Assembly (NCBI GenBank): GCA_034359265.1
Contig: CP136891.1
Span: 62,286,001 to 62,350,000 of the forward strand
Direction of reading: 5' to 3'
Length of the DNA: 64,000 nt
Origin: Canna indica
Lineage: Eukaryota > Streptophyta > Magnoliopsida > Zingiberales > Cannaceae
In this document: in pieces, positions 11,727 to 23,339 of the stretch
Numbering within the stretch: position 1 is the stretch's first letter
Layout: the number at the start of each line of letters is the position of its first letter
The notes under the pieces: model-generated
What the model was told of the DNA's origin: nothing
The model's input: only the letters and a program-made list of their open reading frames with translations
Database searches by the model: none
Position numbers and translations under genes: made by a program

Positions 11727-13397
11727 TGTTGGCCTAAGGTTTTCAACCTTGGTCTTAATCTCGATTTTGATGATAATAAACATCGAACTAATGATTTCAT
11801 GGAGAATTATTTTTAGGTTTCATATCGGTTAGCACACGACGTCCGCGATCAGAAAAATCGAAGAAATTAGAGAAATCGACAAGGACGCTCGTCGACGCTT
11901 GGGATTCTTTGGGACGTTAGAGTTTAGGTTTAGGGTGTCTAGCATGTGTTGTAAATTCTCATGATGATGCAAAGAATCCAAAATACCAAACTCGAACCCC
12001 TAAACATAAAAACTTAGAAAATTAGAAAAGGCCCTGAAATTTTCTAAGCCTAGGGAGCTCCTTGGAGGGCTATATGACCTAGACATTTTCTTGGCACCAA
12101 AAGTGCCAGTAATTGTTCCTTTAGGTAGAAACTAGATAACGAGGCATTTTAAAGAAATTTTTGGAAGCTTTTAGCATACCCATATTTGACTCGAGAGATT
12201 ATAATATTTACGTTTTTCGGAAATTTGTACTAGACCCCAAAAGTTAGATTTTGATTCTTAAGGATTTTGATTTTTTAGATATTTTTATTGAATCCAAATA
12301 GGGGGTAATCCTTATATAACATTTATGTTTTAAAGTTATAACCTTAAAGTTAATAAATATTATATAAGTAGACTTAGTGAAGAAGGAACCCAGAAATGAG
12401 CAAACAAGCAAAAACTCAGTCAAACCAAGTAGTGCAGTCTGCCTAATTTTGATCGATCGAATACTACCAAAAACTGGCAGTAGGTAAGTCGGCCGACCGA
12501 CCGAACGATCGAAGTGTGCCAGAAAGCGGCAGTATGCCTTCGGTCGCTCGGTCGGTCCATCAACGATCGACCGGCAAGCGACCGGGTGTCGCCAAAGGGC
12601 AGAAAAATACCCGTTGACGAGCCATTTGGTTGGGGGGGTTATAAATACTCACCCCAAACTCTCTCCCCAGCTAATGTTGATGCATCTAAGCTTCCTTTGA
12701 GTCATCTTTGATCATCTCCAAAGCTTTTCTTGAGCCATCTCTTTGCAAACTCTAGTTTCCATGATAAAACCTTGATCTAGCCTTTGAACCTTCAAGATCC
12801 ATCTTCTCAAGGCATCAAGAGGACTAAAGAGTTTCTTTTGGAACTAAGTATAATATGTTTATTTATTGCTCCAATTTTTATTGTATTTTATTGGTTATTT
12901 TTATTGTATATCAAGTGTGTAAACCTAGGTTGCTAGGTTTGATTGAGTTGGTGGTTGCTTTGGTGTTAAGGCTTAAATCCACCATTGTAAACTAAGTTTA
13001 CTAGGATTAGTTGAGTTGTCCTTAGGTTGAGGTGGGAGAGTGCTCTCGGTAGGAAGGTGTGATACTTCCGGGTGTGAAAGTGCATTTGGTTTGAGATCGG
13101 AGACTTTCCGGTGTAAAGTCCTCATTGTAAGGAAACTAATTAATCTAGTTAAACTAGTTTGGAAATCCTAAGCAGGGTGCTTAGGTAGTGGAGTAGGCAT
13201 TGGGCCCGAACCACTATAAATTATTGTGTTAGCATTGTTATCTTTGTTTGTGTTTAATTGTTTTATTATTGCTTCTGCATTTAGTCAATAAATTGTAACT
13301 TGTCTAAGTAATCAAGTAAATGATTAAAATTGAAATTAGATGAAAAATTTAGATAACACACTATTCACCCCCCTCTAGTGTGCCCATTTCACCAACA
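11727..13397 (+). mobile_element. Solo LTR, SIRE/Maximus-like (Ty1/copia)
   Basis: It starts TGTTGGCC and ends CACCAACA, inverted ends typical of an LTR, and is flanked by ATATA at 11722-11726 and 13398-13402. The 3' end has CACCCCCCTCTAGTG and the block GGGCCCGAACCACTATAA, which I associate with SIRE-type LTRs. The copia integrase frame resumes on both sides, so this is an insertion. No internal region remains, implying LTR-LTR recombination. The U3 holds many CGATCGA/CGGTCG words (12440-12590). Confidence 0.82.
12640..12647 (+). promoter_or_regulatory. TATA box of the SIRE-like LTR
   Basis: TATAAATA follows a run of G and precedes the C-rich CACCCCAAACTCTCTCCCC, a layout typical of plant core promoters. 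It sits a little past the LTR middle, as a U3/R border should. Confidence 0.55.
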
Positions 13398-14480
13398 ATA
13401 TATACAATATAATCCATGAATCTTGAAGATCCAGTGAGTTTAGGAACTCTCTCAAATCTCCTGGGTGGAGGCAAAGAAGGATTTGATATATCAATCTTAA
13501 TTTGTTGATCAGTACTAGTGTCAACAACAAGACTGTCGGTAACATCATGAATCAGATCAGATGGTACAGACCTAATTGAAAAATGAACAATAGGAGTTGG
13601 GATGACAACTTGTTCTTCTCGGAAGCTAACAACACGTGGTTCTTGAGACACAATATGTTCAATTTCTTTTTCAAAAAAGATAGCATGATCAGATTCAATA
13701 ATTCTGGTAGTATGTATATGGTAGTAAAATTTGGAACCCCTAGAGCCAATGCAGTATCCTAAAAACAAGACACTTGTCGTTTTAGGATCTAGCTTCTTTA
13801 TATATATCTAGATTATAGACCCTAATTTTTGCTCTACATTCTCAAACACAAAAGTGCTTTAAAGTGGCTCTTTTCTTTTACATAAGCTCATATGGTGTCT
13901 TTGGAATAAATTTACTTGGTACATGATAAAATATAAGCTGTTGTCCTCAAGGCTTCTCCCTATAAAAATTCTAGGAGAGTTGAATGACTCAACTTACACC
14001 TCACCATCTCCATGAGAGTATGATTTCGCCTTTCAACAACTCCATTTTGTTGCGAAGTACCAGGCATGGTGTATTGTTCCTCAATACCACAATCTTGTAA
14101 GAATCTAGCAAAAGGACCAGAATTTCTAGCCAGTTTAATCATACCTGCCATAGAACTCACCGCCTATGTCAGATCTAACACATTTGATTTGTGTGCCAAA
14201 TTTAAGCTCAATTGTAGACTTAAAAGTCTTAAAAGTATTTAAAGATTTAGACTTCTCTCGAAATAATTCAATCCAACCATATCTTGAGAAGTCGTCTATA
14301 AAAGTAATGAAGTGTCTATAGCCTCATAAGGTAACAGAAGTAATAGCTCCACAAATATCAGTATAGATTAACTGCAATATGCCTTCACTTCTACCAACCC
14401 TTCTCTTGCTGACCCAGCAATGAGTTTCCCTTTCACACAGTCAATACAAGTATCAAAATAAAAAAAAGTCCAAAATATGA
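13398..14480 (-). pseudogene. Copia integrase, broken
   Basis: Minus-strand pieces include a C-terminal block (MFLGYCIGSRGSKFYYH, then a variable linker ending PKLTGSSRFMDYI) and the core piece GIEEQYTMPGTSQQNGVVER with RNHTLMEMVR, which carries the catalytic Glu of the DDE triad. Shifts and stops separate the pieces, for example around 13770-13960 and 14160-14330. It would have inserted the cDNA; it is now inactive. Confidence 0.85.
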
Positions 14481-15524
14481 TAAATGTTTTCTTGAATCAG
14501 TCTCTCCATTCTTTCCTTAATATATGCCCTAACCTTTTATGCCACAACATAGAAGAGCTTTCAGTGACTCTGTTGTGTTTGTTTCCAACAACATTATTAA
14601 TATCTGATTGTCGTTGGTCACCAAAAATAGAATCAACATTCAAGATATATAAACCGTTTGACAAAACATCATGACCAACTAGAGCCGAATCATGATATAA
14701 GTAAGCTCTTTTACTACCAAAATGAAAAGAGTATCCACAACTTTTCAAAGCAGAAACAGAAATCAAATTCATTCTCATAGAAGGTACATAAACAGTGTCT
14801 TTCAAAATTAATTCATGTCCACTACACAACTTCAAACCAATAACACTAATGTGCTTTATTTTGACATTAACTTCATTCCCTACGGTGATCGTCAACTCCC
14901 CTTCATTTGGCTTTCTCCTGGTTCTGAACTCATGCAATGAGTTCGTGACATGAATGGTTGTACCAGTGTCCAACCACCAAGTATTAGAAGGGAAATCAAT
15001 AAGATTTGATTCAAATCATACTAAAGCCAAGGGATTACCTTTCTTTTTCTTTTCAAGCTAATTCTTAAACTTATAGCAGTCAGATTGTTTATGCTCACCA
15101 GTTTCATGAACCAAGGGAGGTCCAGACTTATCATTCCCTTTATTCTTAAACTGAGGTATGATATTTTTTACTTTGAAAAATTTCTTTCAATAGATCATTC
15201 TTCCTTTTAAGCATTATAATAAGTTTTTAGAACATCAAACTCATTCGGAAGAGAGTCTAACACTTGCTAGATCAGAAAATCTTATCCCAATTCAACCTTC
15301 ATAGACTTCAACTTGTTGTACCAATTAGTGAGCTTCATTGCATGCTCACCAACACCCGTGATATCATTATACTGTGCCTTGGTTAATAAGGAAAGATAAT
15401 ATGTCTTATCTGTCTTGTCAAATTTCTTAAATTTTTTACCAATAAATATCATAAATTCTTTGACATTATCTATCTTAAGGATATTATTTTTAATGATTTT
15501 GTCCATGCTAAACTTCAAAGTCAA
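14481..15524 (-). pseudogene. Copia gag, protease and GAG-pre-integrase, broken
   Basis: Starting at 15524 the minus strand reads MTLKFSMDKIIKNN, TKAQYNDITGVGEHAMKLT and YNKLKSMKVELG, the UBN2-type gag. A degraded zinc-knuckle stretch follows near 15060-15120. Protease then appears as WLDTGTTIHVTNS (the active site would be the D-T-G), ending in a GAG-pre-integrase block with LWHKRLGHI. Stops divide gag from protease. The true gag start is not visible. Confidence 0.85.
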
Positions 15525-16309
15525 TTATCTATCTCAGGATGCAGTGGCTTTCACTATCACACTTCTTGATGAATAATTCTATGGAGACTATGACTTGTAT
15601 TATCTCATCATTAGTAGTTATTTCCTTCCGAAATTAAATTCTATCTTATAAATCACATAATATTGGGGGTTTTGAAAATATTGTATAGGATAATTTAATT
15701 GTGCAGTGTATTTCATAGGATGCGTGGATGTATATTTAGTTTAGTAAGAGTAGAGCGGGATTATGTATGAGATACATATAGTTTTGCTATATATGAACTA
15801 GGAACTCTTCTCACAGTAGAAAGAGTAAAGAATCAGCAAAAAAAAAAAAACTTCTATTTACTAGCCAATTCGGATACATTCATAATACATATAGATCATC
15901 ACTTACAAACTAAGTCAAAATTGTGAGAGTTCTGTTACTAATTAGCATAATTATATCACTAAATTATTTTTTCGATAAAACATTTAATGACCAACTGTAT
16001 AATCAAAATTCTATACTCATAAATTTGGGAATTTTCACCTTGCTTTTGTTCCCCAAAGAAGACCTAATATCACTCACTGGATTCATTAGATATTGGTGTT
16101 CTGAGCCAACTCCCATATATTTATATTCTCATATTTTAGTTTTATCATCAGTACATATGCATATATATGAAATCCAGTATCGTATGCTCATCCTTAGATT
16201 CAGTTTTCATTTCATGGGGATTTTTAAGCTCTTCTCAGGAGATTGGCAGTAAAGAAGAAGCAGAGGATGTTGGGTCCTTCATGTATCGAGGCCACAGTTA
16301 AAGTATGTA
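15525..16309. other. No recognisable feature
   Basis: AT-rich sequence with a 109-codon open frame at 15923-16252 (plus strand) that shows no motif, codon pattern or neighbour supporting a gene. It may be the lost 5' end of the copia element or old intergenic DNA. Confidence 0.4.
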
Positions 16310-16648
16310 CAAAACACTTATCAAAAGCCACAAACGCTACTATTTTAATCCTCATTCTTAGCAAATATGCTTGATCTGGATGATACAATTCAATTATGTT
16401 CTTCATCAAATATTTTTACCATCTAGACCAACTCTCTCTTTCGGGCGACCAATTTTAAGTTTAGCCTTGCAACCACATCTAGATGATGTCTTTTGATAAG
16501 CTAGTATTTTTTTTTCTCAAAACGCTTATTGTCTGAAAACCTTCACACGAACAGAAATAAAACTTTTCAGTGATCCATGTCCCATCTCTTGATTTTACGT
16601 TCTTGGCCAATCTCACACTATAACCTTTTAGACTAGCATATTTACAAT
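16310..16648 (-). pseudogene. FAR1/FHY3-type DNA-binding domain fragment, distal part
   Basis: Reading left on the minus strand from the border of gypsy element A gives SVRLAKNVKSRDGTWITEKF, then FYFCSCEGFQ, SRCGCKAKLKIGRP and, after a frame change, VKIFDEEHN followed by a stop where His is usual. These are the ordered landmarks of the FAR1 domain (C-x-C-x-GF, R-x-GC-x-A, EHNH), a zinc-binding fold related to MULE transposases. Its upstream part lies at 46738-46955, 30 kb away, because element A is inserted inside it. The final His motif is broken. Confidence 0.75.
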
Positions 16649-16653
16649 ACAAT
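16649..16653. repeat. Target duplication ACAAT, left copy, of gypsy element A
   Basis: ACAAT directly precedes the LTR start TGTAATATC and recurs at 46733-46737 directly after the LTR end GGGGCGTGACA. This ties the two LTRs, 30 kb apart, to one insertion. Confidence 0.9.
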
Positions 16654-16985
16654 TGTAATATCAGATATATTATGATAATTTTTATTATTTGTCTTTGCTA
16701 GTCTAGCGGGCTGATCCAAGGTCGAGCTGAGTCGAGTCATGATCCGGTGTGAGCTTGAAAGCTCGGATAAGTAGGAATGTGAGTTATGTGATTTGTTTTC
16801 TTGCTTAGATAAATTTATTTAATTGTTTTTATGTGTGTGTTTGATTTATTAAATTCTATTGCATGGGTGTGCGTGTGATTGATGCTTGTATTTAACATGG
16901 GGTTAGTTTGGGTTGAGGAGTTAGCGGGTTTGAGGTGAATGCGGGTTAGAAAGGGGTTAGGGTTTGGATGAGATCGGGAAGGGAT

Positions 16986-16992
16986 TATAAAA
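16986..16992 (+). promoter_or_regulatory. LTR TATA box of element A
   Basis: TATAAAA lies inside the near-palindrome GGGATTATAAAATCCC, about 50 bp before the (GA)n leader. The same box is at 44377-44383 in the 3' LTR and on the minus strand at 32081-32087 and 39317-39323 in the related array LTRs, which supports a conserved core promoter. Confidence 0.65.
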
Positions 16993-18407
16993 TCCCCCCT
17001 AGAGCTAGGCTGATCCTTGTTGGAGCCGCACAAGCCGCCGAGAGAGAGAGAGAGAGAGAGAGGAGTTGCCGAGCCGTCGCCCCTCTCCCCCTCTCTTGGA
17101 GTCGGTCGCCGAGGGAAGGAGCCAAGCCGAGCCTTCTTCCTCCCCCCTCTCTTCCTTCCTTCCCCTTGGAAGCCAAGCCGCCGGCTTGGTAGGAGCCGCC
17201 GCCCCTTTCCTTTGCTTCTTGGAGCCGCTGCAAGCCGAGCCATCGGCGCTTTCTTGTGGCTGGATTCGGAGGCCGTCGATCGGGAATATTTCTCTATTTC
17301 TTTCTTTCCAATCATGTGAGTGGATCTTCCTCCCCCTTTTTCTTGAAATTCTTGCGTTCTTGAGCCGTTGTTGGAGAATGAGAAATTCTTGTCGAATTAT
17401 CCGTTGTTTCTTGAAATTTTGTCATCGATTTCACGTATTGCCATGAAAGAGGATCCCGAAGACGCCCCCCCCCCCCCCATTTGTGGTGCGGCAGCCCTAG
17501 GACTACCCTAGGGAGGCTCGGCCAACGTGGGAGACGGGTTGCCCTCAAGGTGTTCATTAAAATGCCTAAGAGAAATTCTTGAAGGTTTTGAGATCTAGGC
17601 TTTGGATTAATTGTTTTAATTAAGTTCCTATGATGCCATTGCATGATTGGTACCTAGATACTAAATTTTAGCATATGAATCTATGTTTTGCATGTGAAAA
17701 GATTAAATCTTGATGTCATGTATATTCATGTTTGGGGTTCTTGGTTTGAAGCTTGAGTCTTGATTTAAGAGTGATGTGGATGCATTCTAAATCTTGATTA
17801 GGAATCATGATTTAATTTTTGTATGATTATCTTGATGTTATATATCTGTTGTTGTGGTAATTTAAGATTAATTATCTTGACGTGCTGAAAACTGAACTTG
17901 CTGAAATTGTTAAGTCAAGGCTATTTTGTAATCTTTGTTGTGATGCGTATGGTTTACTGAACATAGTCGTGTAACCTATCATTTTAATCAGAAAATATAG
18001 TTTGAAACCATAGGACACACTTTGGGAATCAGATTCGACTTGGGTGCACTATTTTTGGGCTCAACAGTAAACTAAAAATAAAACCCTAATTTCGGCAAAT
18101 GGAAATTTTAATTGTATAATTAAAATTCAAGGGGCAGCATAGTCTGTTAAGAGCCAACAAAATAAATTATCCGAAGGAAATAAAACCTCATGGGTTGGTG
18201 ATATTACGGGTCTAGGCGTCGTGATCGGGCATAGAGTGTTGCAGTGTTTCCTAGTAAAGACACCCCTAAGACACCGTAGGAGACACTTGACTTAGGTATT
18301 GTTAGCGCCATATATTTATGAATGGCAAAGAGGCTCGGATAGGAGCCGGATTGCAGACTTGGCCCGGAAGGTTGGATGATTAATTCCAAACCCGTGTTTA
18401 AGGAATA

Positions 18408-18410
18408 AGT
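18408..18410. repeat. Target duplication AGT, left copy, of the CACTA element
   Basis: AGT precedes CACTACTAG and recurs at 25471-25473 after CTAGTAGTG. The uninterrupted 3' LTR has a single AGT in GGAATAAGTTCGGATG at the same place, confirming a 3-bp duplication. Confidence 0.95.
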
Positions 18411-18428
18411 CACTACTAGAAATTGAGT

Positions 18429-18640
18429 CTTCAGCAACGGCTATCAGCAACGGCCGCTCAAGCTGTTGCAGATATGTTATATCTGCAACGGCTTTCTAAC
18501 GGACACGCGAGCCGTTGCTGATGATTTTAATTATCAGCAAGGACTTTCTAACGGACAAGTGAGCCATTGTTGATGATAACTTATTAGCAATTGCTTTCTA
18601 ACGGGCGAGTGAGCCGTTGCTGATAAGTTTATAAAGGTCA
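18429..18640. repeat. CACTA left subterminal repeats
   Basis: The motif CAGCAACGGC and its inverse GCCGTTGCTGAT recur about seven times, separated by CTTTCTAACGGACAAG-like spacers of about 55 bp. These are the expected accessory-protein binding sites. Confidence 0.85.
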
Positions 18641-19194
18641 CAAATCGCGCCCGCCCCTTCTTCCTCTCGCTGCTGCCGCCACCTCCTCCTCCCGCCTCTC
18701 GCCAACGACGCCGAGCTACCGCTGCCGACGCTGCCGTCCGTCCTCGACCGCCGATTTCAGGCATTCATCGCCGCCCGACCGTCTCTTCCCGTTGCGGCCG
18801 ACGGGAAATCTGACCGAAACCCTATTTTTAGGGTTTCGGCCGACGGCGATCGGCCGATGGCCGCCACCGGATCTTGTACAGTGTCCGAACACACTGTACG
18901 CCGGCGCCGGAGTCCACCGGACTCCGGGGCCAGAAATAGTAGATTAATTTATTTTATTATTTTATTATTTTATTTATTTGTTAATGAATTATTTAATTAA
19001 TTATTTAGATTAATTGTTTAATTTGTTAGATTAATTTTTAGGTTTTAGATTAATTTTTAGAGTTTATATTAATTTTTAGTTTAATTTAGTTAGATTAATA
19101 TTTAATAATGGTAGGTTAATTATTTAAATTAATAAAAATGATGTAGATTAATATTAATTAATTAGTTAAAATATTTTTAATTAGTCCAAAGTTG

Positions 19195-19345
19195 TCCTCA
19201 GTGGACTCGCGTCGGAATTGTCCACTTCGACATTGTGCCGGAATCGTCCACTTCGGACGCGCGCCGGAATAGTTCATTTTGGACTCCTGCCGGAATCGTC
19301 TAATTTGGACTCGTGTCAGAATTATCCAATATGGACTCGAACTGT
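19195..19345. repeat. Degenerate 30-bp tandem repeat in the CACTA leader
   Basis: Five imperfect units of a GGACTCGCGCCGGAATCGTC-like word follow one another. They vary at several positions per unit, so the array is not very recent. Confidence 0.75.
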
Positions 19346-19582
19346 CTCGAAACATTTAGAAAATAATCATCCATCCGACGAGTTGATATGTTTCACGTAC
19401 GCATCGACGAGTCGGATATGATTTAGCAAAACCTTAGATCCGTTCGGGGATTATATGTTCGTGTAAAAGAAGTAGATGATCTTTTATACGACGTACAATT
19501 CTTGAATTGTCCATGATTGGACAATTTGGGAATATAGTTATTTGTACTGCACTTACGTTTTTCTTTTAACTGTTAACTAATT

Positions 19583-19680
19583 ATTCTAAATTTCGACAAC
19601 ATCTCTCTTGTTCTCCGATACGCGCCCAGATGATATGCGTATTCGGAGAACTATAGGGAGATGCTGCCGAAATTTAGAAT
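19583..19680. repeat. Long hairpin in the CACTA leader
   Basis: The left arm starts ATTCTAAATTTCG and runs to GATACGCG. The right arm from CGTATTCGG to CGAAATTTAGAAT is its inverse over about 42 positions with a handful of mismatches. The loop is roughly 12-14 nt. It lies about 120 bp before the transposase start and could fold in RNA. Confidence 0.85.
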
Positions 19681-19798
19681 GAAGTTAGTGGTTAAAATAA
19701 GTACTTAGTGCAATATAAATAACATAAATCCCGAATGGAATAGGACAATCTCACCTAAAGACATTAACTAAAGAAATTATCATTGATTGACAGAATCA

Positions 19799-22700
19799 TG
19801 TCGGCTGATCGAAGTTGGATGTACCGACGTCTTGATCATGGAGCTTTAACAAATGAGTTTCGATTAGGCGTAACGTACTTCCTAAATTTCGCCTATTCGA
19901 ATCAGAATTTCATTAGCATCGGTGATCAAATCGATGTCCGTGCCGCATTTGTTTGAATGGACGATTTTTGGATCGGGAGACTGTCACTTTGCATCTATAT
20001 AACAAAGGATTTGTACCAAGATATTTTCTATGGACTTGTCACGAGGAGTCACGTGAAGTCGGGATGTCGAGTAATCCTGTCGTTCAGACATATGGTGAAT
20101 CTTCCTCTGCTGGTGCTTCTTCATCTAGTCAATCTAATCCCTATAGAACTATGATACTCGATAGTCTTGGCGGACAATTCCACCTGAATGATAATGTTGA
20201 TCGGCCAGTTCTTCAGACATCAGTCCCACCAGATACTACAGCGGTTGATATCACAGAAGTACAAACTGCGGTAGAGATTGAATTACTGAATAAAGAAGCT
20301 GCAGAATTTTACGAGATGTTGAAAGCTGCCGATGAACCTTTGTATGAGAATTGTCCTAAATACACTAGGTTTTCAGCAATGACACAGCTCCTAAATATCA
20401 AGGCCGATTGTAATATCAGCGGGGTTGCGTATGATCGGATTGCTGGATTGATTAATGGAATGCTGCCTACTGATAACAAGTTTGAGCCAACTTTTTATAA
20501 GACTAAAAAGCTAATGAGAAAATTGGGGCTTGGGTACGAAAAAATACACGCGTGCCAAAATAACTGCATTTTATATTATAAAGAAAATGTGCAGTTGGAT
20601 AAATGCCCTGTATGTCAACATCCTCGTTACAAGGAGAAGAAATCGGTCCGACAGAAAAATATCTCGTTTAAGGTGCTTCGGTATTTTCCACTAATACCGA
20701 AGCTTCAAAGATTATTCATGTCGGAAAAGACAGCCCCATACATGAGTTGGCATGCAAGAAGTCGTGATGATACAGTAATGACTCATCCATCCGACAGTGA
20801 AGCATGGAAACATTTGGATACATATTTTCCTTCATTTGCTAGGGATACTAGAAATATAAGATTGGGATTGTGCATAGATGGTTTTAATCCGTTTGGATAT
20901 TCTGCAACTCCTTATTCAGTTTGGCCAGTGCTGCTGACAGTTTATAATTTGCCACCGTCAATGTGTATGAAAGATGAATTTATTTATCTTTCGATGATTA
21001 TTCTGGGTCCTAAGGGTCCGTGAAAAGAAATTGACATATTTCTCAGACCCTTGATAGATGAATTGAAAACATTGTGGACTGAGGGAGCTGTCACTTATGA
21101 TTGTCATCGGAAGCAAAACTTCAATTTAAAGGCCGCGGTCTTGTGGACAATCAATGATTTCCCGGCGTACGGCATGTTGTCTGGTTGGAGCACTCACGGC
21201 CGACTCTCTTGTCCGTATTGTATGGAACACTCTAAATCAATCAGTCTTCAGAATGGACGAAAAATCTCATTCTTTGATTGTCATCGTCGATTCCTACCGG
21301 CTAATCATCAGTATCGAAGGAATTGTAATAAATTTACTAAGGGCAGAGTCGAAAGAGATGGGCCACCACCGATGTTGTCTGATGAACAAATGTTAGCACG
21401 TGTTTCAGCACTTCCAGATATAGTATTTGGTCGCAATGAAAGAGTGTCAGGTTTTGGCCAAACACATAACTGGGTGAAAAAAAGTATCTTTTGGGAATTG
21501 CCCTATTGGAGTTCATTATTGATTCGACATAATTTAGATGTCATGCACATTGAAAAAAATGTGTTTGATAATATTTTCAACACTTTGATGGATATTTCTG
21601 GAAAAACTAAAGATAATGTCAAAGCCCAACATGATATGAAAATACTTTGTAAAAGACCAGAGTTGGAGTTACAAGAGGTCGACGGACGATATCTGAAACC
21701 GAAGGCCCTATATGTGTTAAATAAACAACAGATCAAAGATGTTTGTCAATGGGTAAAAGAACTCAGATTACCCGATGGATATGCTTCAAACTTATCTCGA
21801 TGTGTGAACGTCGATGATTGCAAAATATCAGGGATGAAGAGCCATGATTGTCATGTATTCATACAGAGATTACTTCTGATCGCATTTCAAGATCTTCTAC
21901 CTGATAATATTTGGGGTCCGTTGACTGAATTAAGTATGTTTTTTAGAGATATCTGTGCAAATGTCCTTCGAGTCGAAGATATGTCAACACTTGAAAATAA
22001 TATTGTTGAAATCATATGCAAGTTGGAGCAGTTTTTCCCTTCTGCATTTTTTGACTCGATGGAGCATCTACCGATACACTTGGCATACGAGGCACGAGTT
22101 GGTGGCCCCATTCAATATCGGTGGATGTACTTATTTGAAAGATACATGAATCGTCTGAAGAAAAAAGTAAAGAACACCGCAGCCGTTGAAGGATCAATAT
22201 CTGAATCGTATATCATCCAAGAAATTTCAACATTCTGCTCATTTTACTTTGAATCGACAGTACAGACAAGATTTGATCGTCTTCCACGTAACGACGACGG
22301 GGGTGTTCGACATTCAGATGGACGTTTAAATATATTTTGTCACTTTGGTCATGCTTTTGGTTCTCGTCCATCTCGACACTTAAGCGAGGAAGAGTATCAT
22401 TTGGCACACTTGTATGTATTACTCAATTGTCCAGAGATTGAACAATTCATTGAAATATTTGACATTGAGATGGTGCAAAAATACTCTATTCACAACGATG
22501 AAGAATTGGAGAGATTACGGAATCGTGATTTCCCTACTTGGATTCAGACTTACAGCAAAGATCACAGAGCTGAAATAGATGAAAGAATATTTGAGTTTGT
22601 TAGTGGACCGTCACGACTTGTGTCGTGCTATAGCGGATATTTTGTTAATGGGTATAAATTTCACACGGTTGAATATGCATTTACAAAGAAGACGATGAAT

Positions 22701-23264
22701 GCTGGGGTCTGTGTGAAAGGGACAACCTATGTTGAATGTGATATGGATTTTTATGGACTGGTGGAAGAAGTGATAGAGTTGCACTACTTCGGCTTGAAAT
22801 CAGTTATTCTATTTAGATGTCATTGGTTCGATACAACAGAAAGGGGCATGAAAGTTCATCCAAAATACAAACTTGTTGAGGTTAATTACAAATCTAAATT
22901 GGCAGCAAATGAGCCTTTTATATTGGCATCACAAGCCGAACAAGTATATTACACGAAGTATCCGGCTCGAAATAAAGATAGAGCAGATTGGCGTGTAGTC
23001 TATAAGACAAAAGGTAGAGGAAAAATTGATCCGATAGTAGGAGAAAATGAGCTGATACCTGATATGACAGATGGTTTCTATCAAGAAGATGATTCTCCTA
23101 ATGTAGATCGTATTATTCCAATACTCGAGGATGCAGACACAACGTCAATTCAATTAGAAGTTGAATATGCTGATGATGACGATCATGAAATTGAGGAAGC
23201 TGGAGATGAAGAAGAGGAAGAAGAGGAAGAATTCGAAGACTATTATTCAGATGATGAGGAATAA
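19799..23264 (+). pseudogene. CACTA TNP2-type transposase with two defects
   Basis: Domains run in family order: a transposase-associated domain (MSADRSWMYRRLDHG then RCPCRICLNGRFLDRETV), Transposase_21 catalytic region (IHACQNNCILYYKE, CPVCQHPRYK, GWSTHGRLSCPYC, LDVMHIEKNVFDNI), DUF4218 (HLPIHLAYEARVGGP, EEYHLAHLYVLL) and DUF4216 (TYVECDMDFYGLVEEV), ending in an acidic tail (DYYSDDEE). I chose the ATG at 19799 because it opens the conserved N-terminal block. Two defects are visible: a one-base frame change near 19930, just before RCPC, and an in-frame TGA at 21021-21023 where the family has Gly in the GPK-x-PG motif. Otherwise the frame is open to 23264. It would cut and join the CACTA ends; as it stands it should be inactive unless read through. 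Confidence 0.92.
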
Positions 23265-23339
23265 TTTTAAAGTATATATTTTATTAAATATATCTCTACT
23301 ATTTATACAATAATCTGATTATATGTCTATTCGACAGAT

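Larger units (their letters stand above)
9608..15525 (-). mobile_element. Ty1/copia retrotransposon, internal region
   Basis: Reading leftwards on the minus strand the order is gag (UBN2-like), zinc knuckle remnant, protease, GAG-pre-integrase, integrase, RT and RNase H. Integrase before RT marks copia. A polypurine tract and LTR border lie at 9608-9622. No primer binding site or 5' LTR is recognisable right of 15525, so the 5' end is lost or unrecognisable. The pol region is split by a SIRE-like solo LTR at 11727-13397. 9623-10110 is the untranslated 3' part. Confidence 0.85.
16654..18410 (+). repeat. 5' LTR of element A, first part
   Basis: It matches the 3' LTR from 44031 onward base for base over long stretches. 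Shared features are AGTCTAGCGGGCTGAT, the TATA region, a GA-repeat in a GC-rich leader with poly-C, and the RNA-coding half up to GTGTTTAAGGAATAAGT. The CACTA element then interrupts it. The start TGTAATATC is intact here but degraded in the 3' LTR. Open frames on both strands at 16815-17446 reflect GC-rich LTR sequence, not genes. Confidence 0.92.
18641..19798 (+). other. CACTA leader region
   Basis: A GC-rich block (18650-18930) is followed by AT-rich DNA (18950-19180), a short tandem repeat and a long hairpin, both listed separately. It presumably holds the promoter and untranslated leader of the transposase. No clear TATA box or intron border could be fixed. Confidence 0.5.

Noticed and set aside
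15923..16252. 109-codon plus-strand frame as a host gene
   Set aside because: No domain and AT-rich bias; located in unassigned DNA between a copia relic and a FAR1-like fragment.
16815..17446. Several overlapping open frames on both strands
   Set aside because: They lie in the GC-rich leader of the gypsy LTR, recur in the 3' LTR with breaks, and show no domain.
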